A stretch of DNA of 64,000 bases from Palsa-744 sp963734815 (GCA_963734815.1 CAVTIH010000002.1:372001-436000), one strand, 5' to 3'; numbered from the stretch's first letter, positions 27,682-36,925 are shown. The notes: generated from the letters alone by a model not told the origin. Numbers and translations are program-made.

Positions 27682-28040
27682 ATGACGAGCGAGAAGGGGC
27701 CGTCGGTGACCAGCTCGGTGCGCTCGGTGGGATCGACGCCGATCCGCCAGGCGTCGGCCAGCGCAAACTGAGCGAACGAGACGATGGCGATCCCCGGGGT
27801 GGCGAGCGCGACGCCGAGAATCCTGGCGCCCCTCACCTTGACGGCGCTCAGTGCGCCCGCCAACTGGAGCACCGTGCCCGCGACGCAGAGCGCGACGGCC
27901 AACGCGAACAGCGACCCGCCGATTCGCTCTGTGAGCCCTGACGCACTGTGCAGGACGGCGATGCGCAGCCCGACAGTGAGCAGGCCGTAGAGCGCGAGGA
28001 GAACCAGGCCGAGGGCAGGCGCGGTTAGCCGACCGGCGGC
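27682..28040 (-). pseudogene. Isoprenylcysteine methyltransferase-like membrane protein, truncated
   Basis: The - strand reads LVLLALYGLLTVGLRIAVL, a second hydrophobic stretch (ALCVAGTVLQLAGALSAV) and then FAQFALADAWRIGVDPTERTELVTDGPFSLV. The last resembles the ICMT-family block before RNPIF. There it breaks and the C-terminal part is missing. Upstream it is joined in frame to an RHS scrap instead of having its own start. Non-functional. Confidence 0.6.
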
Positions 28041-28096
28041 ACCATAGGTGTATGCTTGGCGGGAGATGGTGCTTGTCTGTTCAAGCCACTGCTGTA
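28023..28096 (-). pseudogene. Orphan RHS core scrap
   Basis: The - strand reads LQQWLEQTSTISRQAYTYGAAGRLT. It closely parallels GQWIEQKSTLSHQTYTYDGAGRLT of the RHS protein encoded at 31.3-32.9 kb. It lies 10 nt after the TPR gene and runs directly into the methyltransferase scrap. Confidence 0.75.
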
Positions 28097-28106
28097 GGTC
28101 AAGGAG

Positions 28107-30092
28107 TTAGTCGCCTTCATCGTTGACCATCTCGTCACGCGCCTCGCGTGCCTCCGAGACAATATCCTGGACGGCCGCGTTCTCGTCGTCTTCGAACCGC
28201 GCAATCAGCTCGGCAAGGAGAGGCAGGGCCTCACTTTGACGGCCCATGTCACCAAGGATTCCTGCCCTAGCTATGAGCACAGAGGCCAGCTGCTCGCGCT
28301 CGTGAGGCTCAGATGCCTTCGCGAGATGTACGGCGGTCTCGTCAAATAGCACCAAAGCCTCGTCGCCAAACTGAACAGCCAGCTTGTGGAACGTCTCATC
28401 GGACTCCTCATCGCGGCCGAGCTGAGCAAGCGCCGTAACCATGCTGTTGAGCGCAAGCGTAACTTGTTTACGCAACGCGGGCTCAAAGGCATCCTCAAAA
28501 TGTTTGATCATCTCATCAAGCACTTCGACCGCCTCCTCGCAGCGCCCTTCCGAGACCAGAGCCGTCCCCTTGGCAACAAGCGCTTCAGCGAGATGGACCA
28601 CTTGCTTCGGATCGGCCTGATCCTCAGCATGCTCGATCAGCGCATCGGCCACAACAACCGCTTCTGCTGGCCGACCCGTGGCCATGAGCAACCGAGCCTT
28701 TTCCTGCAGAGCATTCTCGACCTGATCGCGCAGCACGGGCGAACTGGAACCGCCATAACGCTCTGCTATCTCATTCCAGACAGCGATCGATTGCTCCAAC
28801 TGACCCATCTGCTTCAAGCAATACGCCTTGTGACCCAACACGTGGGCGAGCACCTCGTCGAGTGTTGGATCGGTCGTACCGGAGAAGCGCCCGACGGCCT
28901 CGTCATCAACCGTGATCGCCTTCTCCCACTGACCAAGCCTGCCAAGTGCCAACGCCTCGTAGCTCAGTCCGGTAGCGACGTGTACACGCAACTCGGGCTC
29001 ATCAGCCTGACCAAAACGCGAGCAGAGATCATCAACGACGTCGATCACCTCTTTATTGCGGCGCTCATCGAGCAGCATTGAAGCCTTCCTCTCGAACGCG
29101 TCGGCGACTTTCCTGCGCGTATATAGGTCAGAATCGCCAGCATAGCGCCGCACGAGCTCATCGTAAGCCGCGATCGCATCCTGTGTTCGATCAAGCTTTT
29201 TGAGAGTCCAAGCCTTACCAGCAAGAGTATCAACAACCGCGTATCGAGCTTCGGAGAGCGGATCCTCACCAAAGCGGGTAAGCAGCTCATCACCAACCAC
29301 AAGCGACTCCTCATAATGGCCTGTCATTCGCAGCACGTGTGACCTACCGCCCAGAGCAACCATAACCGACACACGCAGCGCAGGTTCGGATCGATCACCG
29401 AAACGGGCAACCACCTCCTCATAGACTTTGAGTGCCTGCCTGGAATCGCCACAACCATCGAGCAGCCTCGCCCTCTCGTTCAACATCCTGCCTACAACCT
29501 CGCACACAGATGGGTCGTCAACATTGCCGTAACGCTCGACCAGCTCATTAAGTACCACGATTGCCTCATGGACCCGACCAGTGGCAACCATAGCGTTGGC
29601 CTTGATCCGCAGCGCCGTTACCAGCACGTCGACTCGGCCTTCCGGCGGATCGTCATAAAATCGTCTGAGCACTGCGTCAGCAGTCGCGATCGCCTCCTCA
29701 TAGCGCTTTGCTTTAAGCAGTGCACGGGCCTGCACGTCGATGACACGCATTATCATATCCCGAGCTTGTGCCAACGCCCGCTTAGGATCAGATGCGTGAC
29801 TCGTTCGAGCGCACAGTTCATCAAACGCCCCGGAAGCCTCCGTGAGACGATTGAGCATCACAAGCGCTCCTCCCTTCCTACCTAGCGCAGTCCGTACCTG
29901 CCTCCCGAGCTCTCCCTCTCGCACCTTACCGAACTGCTCTAGGACTTGTAGGTAGCACGCAAGCGCCTCTTCGTATCGATGCGAGCGAAACAACTCATCG
30001 CCGTCACTATTCAGACTTTCGGCAACCTCAAGATAGGACTTACGATCACCTGGGCCATGATGACACGCGACGACGGAACCAAAGTCGGTCAT
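28107..30092 (-). CDS. TPR-repeat protein (661 residues)
   Basis: At least ten degenerate 34-residue helical repeats are visible, with patterns such as ALACYLQVLEQFG, ALKVYEEVVARFGD, AIAAYDELVRRYAGD and AVEVLDEMIKHFEDA spaced about 45 residues apart. TPR arrays mediate protein-protein contacts. No enzyme motif, signal peptide or membrane helix is seen, so it is probably cytosolic. It follows the RHS gene in the same direction; before the IS630 arrived, the two were about 57 nt apart. In that position an RHS immunity or accessory role is possible but unproven. GC content is lower than in the core genes. Confidence 0.8.
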   Translation of the reverse strand: MTDFGSVVACHHGPGDRKSYLEVAESLNSDGDELFRSHRYEEALACYLQVLEQFGKVREGELGRQVRTALGRKGGALVMLNRLTEASGAFDELCARTSHASDPKRALAQARDMIMRVIDVQARALLKAKRYEEAIATADAVLRRFYDDPPEGRVDVLVTALRIKANAMVATGRVHEAIVVLNELVERYGNVDDPSVCEVVGRMLNERARLLDGCGDSRQALKVYEEVVARFGDRSEPALRVSVMVALGGRSHVLRMTGHYEESLVVGDELLTRFGEDPLSEARYAVVDTLAGKAWTLKKLDRTQDAIAAYDELVRRYAGDSDLYTRRKVADAFERKASMLLDERRNKEVIDVVDDLCSRFGQADEPELRVHVATGLSYEALALGRLGQWEKAITVDDEAVGRFSGTTDPTLDEVLAHVLGHKAYCLKQMGQLEQSIAVWNEIAERYGGSSSPVLRDQVENALQEKARLLMATGRPAEAVVVADALIEHAEDQADPKQVVHLAEALVAKGTALVSEGRCEEAVEVLDEMIKHFEDAFEPALRKQVTLALNSMVTALAQLGRDEESDETFHKLAVQFGDEALVLFDETAVHLAKASEPHEREQLASVLIARAGILGDMGRQSEALPLLAELIARFEDDENAAVQDIVSEAREARDEMVNDEGD

Positions 30093-30151
30093 AGTCTGCC
30101 TAGCATAGCATTCTGCTCTCCGCCGGGTGCGACCTGCATTCTGTCGAGCTA

Positions 30152-31339
30152 GTGGTTCATTCGTGAAGTTCGTGGGGTTATGCTTGGAGTACCTTGCCGG
30201 TGTATGTCCAGTTGAATGGTTTGGCGGTTTGGTTGTAGGTCTCGATGAATGCGAGCATTTGCTCGGCGAGGTCTTCCTCGCTGAAGAACATTCCGTGCTT
30301 GAGTAGCCGGCGGTAGAGGATGGAGAAGAAGATCTCGATCTGGTTCAGCCACGAGGCGTGTGTCGGGGTGAACTGGAAGCTCCAGCGCGGGTGCTCGTCG
30401 AGCCAGTCGGTGACCTCTTGGGTGCCACGGGTGGAGAGGTTGTCACTGACCGCAACGATTTTCTGGCCCTGCACGGTGGGGATCTCGGAGTCGAGCCGGT
30501 CGAGGAAGCGGATCAGGTCGAAGCGGTTGCGGGTCTTTGAGGACATCGCCAGCACATCCCCTTCGTGAACTTTCAGGCAGGCAAACAGGCATTGAGTGCC
30601 GTTGCGTGTGTATTCGTGCTCACGCCGGGTCGGTCGTCCCCCAGCAGGTAGGACATCGGGCTTGGTCGGCGCCTTGGCCTGGATCCCGGTCTTTTCGTCC
30701 AGGGATAGGACCAGCACGTTCTCCGGCGGATTGACGTAAAGACCACAGACCTCGGTCAGGCGCTCCTCGAACTCCGGTTGGGAGAAGTCGCTCATGATCC
30801 AGTAGTCGGTCAGGTGCGGCTTGATATCCGCACGCGCGAGGATCACATGCGCGTGGGAGGCCGACATCCCGACCGTCGCGGCGAGCTGCTCATAGGTCCA
30901 GCGTTCCTGCTGCGCCCCCTCCGGCGTCTCCGGTGGACGCGTGCACGCCTTCGCGATCAGCCGCGCCCTATCCGCCTGAGAATAAATCAACGGTTTACCC
31001 GAGCGCGGCAAATCGCCGAGCCCGGCGATCCCGTCCTGCTCATAGCGCGAGCGCCACTTCTGCGCCGTGTTCGTCGAACACCCCACCAGCCGCCCGATCT
31101 CCACCGCCGAGCGACCCTCACCGGCCTCCAACACGATCTGGGCGCGCTCGACTATCCGCACCTCCGCGGTGCTGGAGCGCACGACCCGTTCGAGCTCCAA
31201 CCGATCCTCCGCACCAATCTCGATGCTCTTCGTCAACGCAGGCATACCGAACCCCCATCATCGCTGAACAGGACAGCGACAACTTCGGCAACGACCACAA
31301 CACCCCTTCAACAACCCACAAACTTCACGAATGGACCAC
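30152..31339 (-). mobile_element. IS630-family insertion sequence at a TA target
   Basis: Terminal inverted repeats of about 28 bp (core CATTCGTGAAGTT) begin at 30152 and end at 31339. The TA dinucleotide at 30150-30151 and 31340-31341 is the duplicated target typical of IS630. It sits in the stop codon of the RHS gene and recreates TAG. Confidence 0.88.
30178..31245 (-). CDS. IS630-family transposase
   Basis: This intact 355-residue transposase starts at ATG 31245. The N-terminal HTH is GRSAVEIGRLVGCSTNTAQKWRSRY. A second, linker HTH contains WTYEQLAATVGMSASHAHVIL. Catalytic residues are in VLSLDEKTGIQA (first Asp), KIVAVSDNLSTRG (second Asp) and HASWLNQIEIFFSIL (Glu). The length is normal for the family. 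It resembles the broken IS630 gene at the left edge in layout but is clearly a different element. It catalyses TA-specific transposition. Confidence 0.92.
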   Translation of the reverse strand: MPALTKSIEIGAEDRLELERVVRSSTAEVRIVERAQIVLEAGEGRSAVEIGRLVGCSTNTAQKWRSRYEQDGIAGLGDLPRSGKPLIYSQADRARLIAKACTRPPETPEGAQQERWTYEQLAATVGMSASHAHVILARADIKPHLTDYWIMSDFSQPEFEERLTEVCGLYVNPPENVLVLSLDEKTGIQAKAPTKPDVLPAGGRPTRREHEYTRNGTQCLFACLKVHEGDVLAMSSKTRNRFDLIRFLDRLDSEIPTVQGQKIVAVSDNLSTRGTQEVTDWLDEHPRWSFQFTPTHASWLNQIEIFFSILYRRLLKHGMFFSEEDLAEQMLAFIETYNQTAKPFNWTYTGKVLQA

Positions 31340-32910
31340 TAGAACAGAACGATCACCACAACCTCAACAGCCTCCTCACCGAAACTCTCGCCAGCATCCT
31401 CGGCGGCGCCCTCGGCGTCCTCCTCCGCCGTCTTCTCTGCCTCTCCCCAGTCGCCACGGTCGACCGGAGGCCTCTCGCGTATCACCTTATACTTCTCATC
31501 CCCATTACCACACGCGAGGGATAGAACGGCACCGGCAACACAGAACGACTTCTGAAACCTGTACGGAAGGCCCGCCGGATCGGCACATGGCCCATCCACA
31601 CCAGCTTCGCAAAGAGGTATAACGGAGCCCAGAACGGCGGCGCCTTCGTTCATATCTCCTTCGCCGGTTAGTGGTTGAACCAAGATCGCAGGTTCTGTGC
31701 GCGCTTCATCTCCTCCCGATTTAGCTCCCTCGCGGTATGCTGCGTATTCGTCTCCTTCTTCTCCTTCCCACCATTCTTCCCATTCTTCCCATTCAGCGTA
31801 TTGCAGACCCGCAAGTTGCCCCTCAGCTATGGCTTCACGGACCGCTTGTTCGGCGGCTGCTCGGGCGGCTGCTTCTTCGGCCTCGCGTATTTCGGCAGCG
31901 CGCACTGCCGCTGCGGCCGATGCCTCTCCGCTGACGTGTTCTTCGTCGAATTGGTCGATTGTTGCTGAGTAGGCGCCGGTGGGGTCGTTGGTGTTGACCG
32001 GATCGCCGAACGTGTAACTGTAAGCGTTGGCCGAGCCTCCAGGGATCGGATCGGGCTGGAGGAAGCGTCCGATCTCGGGAACGTACGACCGGACGCCCAT
32101 GTTGACGACGCCGGATGGAAGTTCGGTTGGCAGCTCGATCGCGCCGAGCCATGAGTATTTAGCGGGGGCGCTGACAGTTGGTACGCCATACTCACTTGTG
32201 TCGGCCTTAGCGGTCAGTTCGGTGACGGTTTCGGATGCGGAGGCTTTGGCAATTATGTCGCCATGAAGGTTCGTGAGTTGGAGCACTGGCGTTTCACCGT
32301 TGTTTTGAATGGCCACCAGGCCGCCATTGATGCCGGTGATGTTGCGTTGCCATTCGCCGGAAATCGGACTGATGGTCCACGCGGGGTCGTTGCTTGGGCT
32401 TGCGTAGTGGTTGATAACGGTGGAATTGTTGGGTTTGCCGGTAGCGACCGTTTCGAGGGTGCGTCCGGCAGGGTCGAGGTTGTAGCCAATGGTTTGTTCG
32501 TGTTGTGTCTGGCTGGCGACTTGGTTGTCGAGGTAGTAAGTGTTGGTCAGTTCGTGTTCGCCAGATTCTTCGGCGTCTTTGGCGGGTAGGGACGTGATGT
32601 CACCAAAGGCGTTGTAGGTGGTGCCCGAGTCCGTTAGACGGTCGGCGGTGTCATAGGTGTGTTCTTGGACTTTGCCGCCTTCGGTGGCACATTTGCCTTC
32701 AGTGCCGGGTTCGCGAGTAGTAAGGCTTGTGCGATTTGTTTCGCTGTCGTATGTATAGATGCGTGTAGTGCACCCGTGTTCTGCTGGTGTGTTCTGGACT
32801 TCAGTGAGGCGTCCGGCTCCGTCGTAGGTATAGGTTTGGTGGGAAAGGGTAGATTTTTGTTCGATCCATTGGCCGTGTATTGATGGAACCACACTGTCGC
32901 TGAACCACAC
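31339..32910 (-). CDS. RHS-repeat protein, 5' truncated, with variable C-terminus
   Basis: RHS/YD repeats are clear: YTYDGAGRLTEV, YTYDSETNRTSL and HTYDTADRLTD. The conserved core end follows: MGVRSYVPEIGRFLQPDPIPGGSANAYSYTFGDPVNTNDPTG. After it come about 190 residues of a different, acidic and Ala/Glu-rich C-terminal region (EWEEWEEWWEGEEGDEY and others) ending VVVIVLF. RHS proteins are large secreted or surface shells whose variable tips are often toxins. No toxin family is recognised here. The 5' end is lost: the frame begins abruptly near 32900 at a junction with another gene. The stop TAG overlaps the IS630 target site. Confidence 0.8.
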   Translation of the reverse strand: MWFSDSVVPSIHGQWIEQKSTLSHQTYTYDGAGRLTEVQNTPAEHGCTTRIYTYDSETNRTSLTTREPGTEGKCATEGGKVQEHTYDTADRLTDSGTTYNAFGDITSLPAKDAEESGEHELTNTYYLDNQVASQTQHEQTIGYNLDPAGRTLETVATGKPNNSTVINHYASPSNDPAWTISPISGEWQRNITGINGGLVAIQNNGETPVLQLTNLHGDIIAKASASETVTELTAKADTSEYGVPTVSAPAKYSWLGAIELPTELPSGVVNMGVRSYVPEIGRFLQPDPIPGGSANAYSYTFGDPVNTNDPTGAYSATIDQFDEEHVSGEASAAAAVRAAEIREAEEAAARAAAEQAVREAIAEGQLAGLQYAEWEEWEEWWEGEEGDEYAAYREGAKSGGDEARTEPAILVQPLTGEGDMNEGAAVLGSVIPLCEAGVDGPCADPAGLPYRFQKSFCVAGAVLSLACGNGDEKYKVIRERPPVDRGDWGEAEKTAEEDAEGAAEDAGESFGEEAVEVVVIVLF

Positions 32911-33022
32911 TTCTGGGCAAGCACATAGGGCGCTATTCGCGGCCGTCGGCAGGAGGAACCAGGAGTTCCCAGAACTTCGCCAGCTAGGTGAATTTCTGAA
33001 TCGCTACGTCTCGGCCGCCGTC

Positions 33023-35149
33023 GTGATCGACGGACAGAAGATCGAGTATCCAAACCCAATCGATCGCGACTCCTTTCGCTACGCCATCGGCAAAGGCCAG
33101 CTTCGGAACAACAGGATCAAGCCCTATCTGTTCTATGACCTATACGAAGAAGCTGTGATGCGGGGCGGAGCGACGAATGCCGTTCTTGATCCCGAACTTC
33201 TGCACGACGTCGTGCCCACGAGCTGGGTACCCATCCTCGCAGCCCTGATAGCCGAGGGCCCCGATATTGCGGCCAGGCGCGCCCAGGCCGCCATCTTCGA
33301 CTACTCGAGAGAGCGTGTATTGAAAAACCGGCGACGAGCGGCTGGACAGCGCTCCCGCTCGATGGTGCAGATAGTAGTGTCCGAGGCCAAGTGCGTATTG
33401 CAGATCATCCATGACCTACGCGCGCTTCCGGCCTGCCGGCATTGGACTCATGTTCCGGAGTTGCGTAGGCCAAATATGCCGGAAGGTGGCTACCAAACCA
33501 TCGCGCCACGTCCTGAGACAGTACGTCACGCGCTGCAGGACATCACGGCTTCCCTTCACGAGCGCCTTGGCGTCAACTCGATCGACGATGAGCTCCGCGT
33601 GATCAGCGCACTATCCGACAATCAAATCGCCCGCCGCGGATTGTGGCGCCCCGCGCGCGACCGCGCGATGTTGGTGCTGATGGTCCTTACCGGAGGCAGA
33701 CGCACCGCTCTGGCCAGGCTCCGTCGAATGGACTATGTCTGCGATCATGAGGGGCCCCCGCCCGATTGTCGACGAGGCGCAGCATTGGATCTACGTCCCA
33801 GGAAGGGGAAGGACCGTGAGGAGGTGCGTCGCAAGCCCATCCCACACGGGGCAGCGCTCGTGCTTGATGTCTATCTGACATTGATGGACCGAACAATCAA
33901 AGCGCACGGGCATCCCCAGCCTCCACCCAAGGCTCCACTGCTCGTGGCCGAACCATCCCATTTTATGAAGCAGGTGCGAGAGGATTGGCTTTACAGGCGT
34001 GTCGCCGGCACACCCAAAACGCGTGCATTGGTACCGCGCGACACGCGCCACATAGATGTGCCTCTCACCGACCAGGAGCACGCTCATTGCGGATACACGC
34101 CCCATGAGTACCGTCACTTCGCGGATCAACTCGCCGAGCGCAGCGGAGAAATCTGGAACAAGCGCTATCCAGCAACCGGTGCGGAAGCGAATCCACCCAT
34201 CCCATACTACGCGGCGGCTCTTCTCGACAATGGAGGCATCGATCACGACCTACGTGCGCTCTATGGAGATCGATGCGCCCCGGCGATGCTCGAAGTCGTC
34301 GCAGGGCGTGCCGCCGAGATCGGCTGGGAGCTCCTCACTACGGACCTGGGAATGCGAAAACGTCCAGACCTCGCTGCATACGAACGTGAAATGACTCGTC
34401 TCCGCACGATCGAAGATGACGAGCGACGGCTGGAGAAAAACGCGCAGAAGCTCCAAGCGCGTTACACCCGCTGCGGCCAGCGAACACCACGCACACCGAA
34501 GGACGACCGCATCGACGAGATCCTGCGCCGCCAAGAGGAGCAACTCGTCGCGATCGACGAACTCAAGGAGATGGTACTGGAGAGCTCGAGGATCACTCAC
34601 GAGCTCGTCACGGTGTCCCGCCGAAAGGCCGACACGATCATCAAGGCGGACATGTTCCGCTTCGATCAGACGACCTGGTTGCCAATCCCAGACTCAGAGC
34701 CACCAGGCGCCGAACAGGTGGATTGGGATGCAATTGACAAAGGCAAGCTCGGGAAGGCGTTGTTGCCGACCGACACTCCGATCGGGGTTCGCGACTGGGT
34801 GACCTTCCACGAGTTCTGCCTGATCGCGGGCCTCGAGGCCCGCTCCACCTTGACGCGCTGGGCCAAAGGCGAACACATCCCGACACGCAGGGACAAGCGT
34901 CCGTGGGAGCCCGGGTTGGTCCCGATCGACACCTCGCTCGGGGTCAACTACCGGCGCATCTGGGTCCTCGGCGTGCACGAGGCCTTCTGGCGCACAGCCC
35001 TCATGCGAGACGCACTGACCGAGATCCTTACCCACTGGCCTCTGGAGCAAGGATGGACAACCAAGGACGGGCAGCCAACCGCGCGCTGTCAAGAGCCGCT
35101 CCGTATCTCGCCCGCACGACTCCATCTCGTGGAGGACGAAGCGGCGTGA
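33023..35149 (+). CDS. Large tyrosine-recombinase-like protein, probably 5' truncated
   Basis: The first possible start is GTG 33023. The frame is open with protein-like sequence (ELRQLGEFLNRYVSAAV) back to about 32905, so the N-terminus is probably missing. Residues about 215-420 resemble the tyrosine-recombinase catalytic fold: MVLTGGRRTALARLRRMDY (first Arg), LRPRKGKDREEVRRKPIP (Lys), YTPHEYRHFADQLAERSG (His-x-x-Arg) and DHDLRALYGD (candidate Tyr). A coiled coil follows (DEILRRQEEQLVAIDELKEMV), then a C-terminal region of about 200 residues with no known motif. It may act in recombination of the island. It converges on the small HTH gene at 35151 with one base between. Confidence 0.6.
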   Translation: MIDGQKIEYPNPIDRDSFRYAIGKGQLRNNRIKPYLFYDLYEEAVMRGGATNAVLDPELLHDVVPTSWVPILAALIAEGPDIAARRAQAAIFDYSRERVLKNRRRAAGQRSRSMVQIVVSEAKCVLQIIHDLRALPACRHWTHVPELRRPNMPEGGYQTIAPRPETVRHALQDITASLHERLGVNSIDDELRVISALSDNQIARRGLWRPARDRAMLVLMVLTGGRRTALARLRRMDYVCDHEGPPPDCRRGAALDLRPRKGKDREEVRRKPIPHGAALVLDVYLTLMDRTIKAHGHPQPPPKAPLLVAEPSHFMKQVREDWLYRRVAGTPKTRALVPRDTRHIDVPLTDQEHAHCGYTPHEYRHFADQLAERSGEIWNKRYPATGAEANPPIPYYAAALLDNGGIDHDLRALYGDRCAPAMLEVVAGRAAEIGWELLTTDLGMRKRPDLAAYEREMTRLRTIEDDERRLEKNAQKLQARYTRCGQRTPRTPKDDRIDEILRRQEEQLVAIDELKEMVLESSRITHELVTVSRRKADTIIKADMFRFDQTTWLPIPDSEPPGAEQVDWDAIDKGKLGKALLPTDTPIGVRDWVTFHEFCLIAGLEARSTLTRWAKGEHIPTRRDKRPWEPGLVPIDTSLGVNYRRIWVLGVHEAFWRTALMRDALTEILTHWPLEQGWTTKDGQPTARCQEPLRISPARLHLVEDEAA

Positions 35150-35150
35150 C

Positions 35151-35417
35151 CTACAAGCGCCCGGAGATCAAGGCGGCCAGCTCGACATACACATGCTTGC
35201 CGAGGGCGCCGTCGCGGACGCGCTGTTCGACCAAAGTGATCACGTCGTTGGGATCGAGCCGTACCGCGCCGTCGGAAGAAACATCCCGCAACTCGCCGCG
35301 GCGAACCATGCTGCGAACCTCGACCTCCTCGACACGCAATACCTGAGCAGCCTCTGCTGGAGAGAGCATCAGGCGCCGAGCGTCGACCGTCACGCCATCG
35401 ATCACCACATGGGGCAC
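35151..35417 (-). CDS. Small excisionase/MerR-like HTH protein
   Basis: This 88-residue protein starts at GTG 35417. The block LSPAEAAQVLRVEEVEVRSMVRRGEL, then VRLDPNDVITLVEQRV, matches the layout of excisionase-type winged helix-turn-helix domains. It lies between the large recombinase-like gene and the integrase. A perfect 17-bp palindrome sits 10-26 nt upstream of its start, a likely autoregulatory operator. Recombination directionality factor or repressor are both possible. Confidence 0.65.
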   Translation of the reverse strand: MPHVVIDGVTVDARRLMLSPAEAAQVLRVEEVEVRSMVRRGELRDVSSDGAVRLDPNDVITLVEQRVRDGALGKHVYVELAALISGRL

Positions 35418-35426
35418 AGCTGGACT

Positions 35427-35443
35427 GTAGTCCCAGGGACTAC
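35427..35443. promoter_or_regulatory. Palindromic operator candidate
   Basis: GTAGTCCC-A-GGGACTAC is a perfect inverted repeat with a one-base centre, 10 nt ahead of the GTG of the small HTH gene and 40 nt beyond the end of the integrase gene. Its size and position suit a dimeric repressor site. Confidence 0.55.
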
Positions 35444-35482
35444 GCGTAGTGCCATTGGTCGAGATGCCGATGAGAAGGATCT

Positions 35483-36925
35483 TTATGCGGCAGCCTCGAG
35501 GCGCCGCCTCCCCGCTCGCTCAGCGAGCAAGGCACGAGCGGCGGCTCGCGCCTTGCGCCACTGGTCGTCGACCGACCGTGGGCCGAGGTGGCTGAAGTCG
35601 TCGATCTCGTAGCTGTAGTGCTGGGAGAGCATTTCGAGGCTCGTCCCACACTGCTCGGCGACTGACTGCGCGTCTTCGCTCCGCAGTCGCGTCGAGATCC
35701 CACCGCGTCTGAGCGCATATGGCGTAGCGCCCCGCAGGTTGGCGTACCCGTCCTGGTTGTCAACGACCGAGTTGACGGCCGGCGTCATGTATCGAGGCCC
35801 CCACTTTTGAGCCTGGTTGCCGGTCAGGTGGCAGGCGCCGGTTTGCGGGTCGCGGATGCCGAACGACTCCGCGGCCAGATCGCCGGGTATGACGAAATCG
35901 ACCCCACGGGTCGGACGCCCGTATTCCCGCAGACGTGCCCGCCACCACGCCAGATCCTCTCGCAGGAGAGCCGGAACCCTGGGGGAGCGGCCGGTGGCGT
36001 GCTCCGTCTTGCCCAACTCGTCCAGCTCGTTCCAGCTGAGGACCCCGACAACGCGGGCGCGCTCGCCCTCCAGCGATGACCAGCGGATCCCGAAGACCTC
36101 CTGGTTGCGCATGCCGAGCCCGAACTGGATGGACACCACCGTCGCGTCACGGTAGGCCATGAGTGGCCTTCGCGCCCGGACGGCGCGCTCGAGCATGTCC
36201 GCGCGGATCAGCTCGACGGCCATCGGCGAAAGCGCCCAACTGCGGATTTCCTCGCCGCGGCGTCGGACGGCCCTATGGCCGCTGTGCCGGCGCACGGACT
36301 TCCGCTTGTTGCCGACCTTCTCGTTGGCAAGCAGGCAGCCGTTGGTCTGTATCTCGGGCACCAGATCCGACTGCGCTGCCCACGAGAGCACAGCCGAGAG
36401 AACTCGCCACGCATGGGCACGAGCGGACTGCCCCACCTTCTCACGCTTCATCCCCTCCCGCAACGCGCGCGGCGCGGTGGCGTGGTTGAAGAGATCCGCG
36501 GGTTCCGAAGCAAGCCTCACGGCATACTTCGCCGGCCGCACCTTTTTCCCCTTGACCATCCCCTCGTGCCCAAGCAGGTGACGGTTCGCCGACCACGAGT
36601 AGGTTCGGAACGTCGAGGTCGCCAGGCCGTCCGCCGTGTGGGGGGCGTTGAACGCGAAGTAGAGCTGGACGACCTCGCCGAGGGTGCGAGCCTCGATTGC
36701 GGCGTTGGCCTCCCGCGCGTCGAGGTCGAGCAGGAAGCGACGCAGGCTGTCCGGGCCGCGACGCTCGGCCGTAATGTAGTCGTCCATCCACTCGCGGGCC
36801 GCCTTCGCCGTCGGGAAGGAGCGCGCGCGTTCCACGCCCTCGTGGTCGTAAAAACCCACGGCATATGACCTGGCGCCGCTCCTGGCGACATACGGCCATC
36901 GCTTCCTCCAGGGTTTGGCCATCAT
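35483..36925 (-). CDS. int: Tyrosine integrase of the tRNA-Gly island
   Basis: This 480-residue integrase starts at ATG 36925, overlapping the stop of the excisionase-like gene (ATGA), so the two are translationally coupled. The N-terminus has an arm-binding-type segment (YAVGFYDHEGVERARSFPTAKAAREWMDDY). The catalytic domain shows VSIQFGLGMRNQEVFGIRW (first Arg), then YALRRGGISTRLRSEDA (second Arg; the usual His is Tyr here, as in some actinobacterial integrases) and EMLSQHYSYEID (Tyr). It recombines the 44-bp att core in tRNA-Gly. It lies 760 nt from the tRNA, as expected for the island's own integrase. Confidence 0.88.
   Translation of the reverse strand: MMAKPWRKRWPYVARSGARSYAVGFYDHEGVERARSFPTAKAAREWMDDYITAERRGPDSLRRFLLDLDAREANAAIEARTLGEVVQLYFAFNAPHTADGLATSTFRTYSWSANRHLLGHEGMVKGKKVRPAKYAVRLASEPADLFNHATAPRALREGMKREKVGQSARAHAWRVLSAVLSWAAQSDLVPEIQTNGCLLANEKVGNKRKSVRRHSGHRAVRRRGEEIRSWALSPMAVELIRADMLERAVRARRPLMAYRDATVVSIQFGLGMRNQEVFGIRWSSLEGERARVVGVLSWNELDELGKTEHATGRSPRVPALLREDLAWWRARLREYGRPTRGVDFVIPGDLAAESFGIRDPQTGACHLTGNQAQKWGPRYMTPAVNSVVDNQDGYANLRGATPYALRRGGISTRLRSEDAQSVAEQCGTSLEMLSQHYSYEIDDFSHLGPRSVDDQWRKARAAARALLAERAGRRRLEAAA

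Larger units (their letters stand above)
27289..28106. other. Mosaic interval with gene scraps and a long hairpin
   Basis: No intact gene. It contains the hairpin at 27571-27633, a methyltransferase-like pseudogene and a 74-bp RHS scrap, all called separately. Confidence 0.6.
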
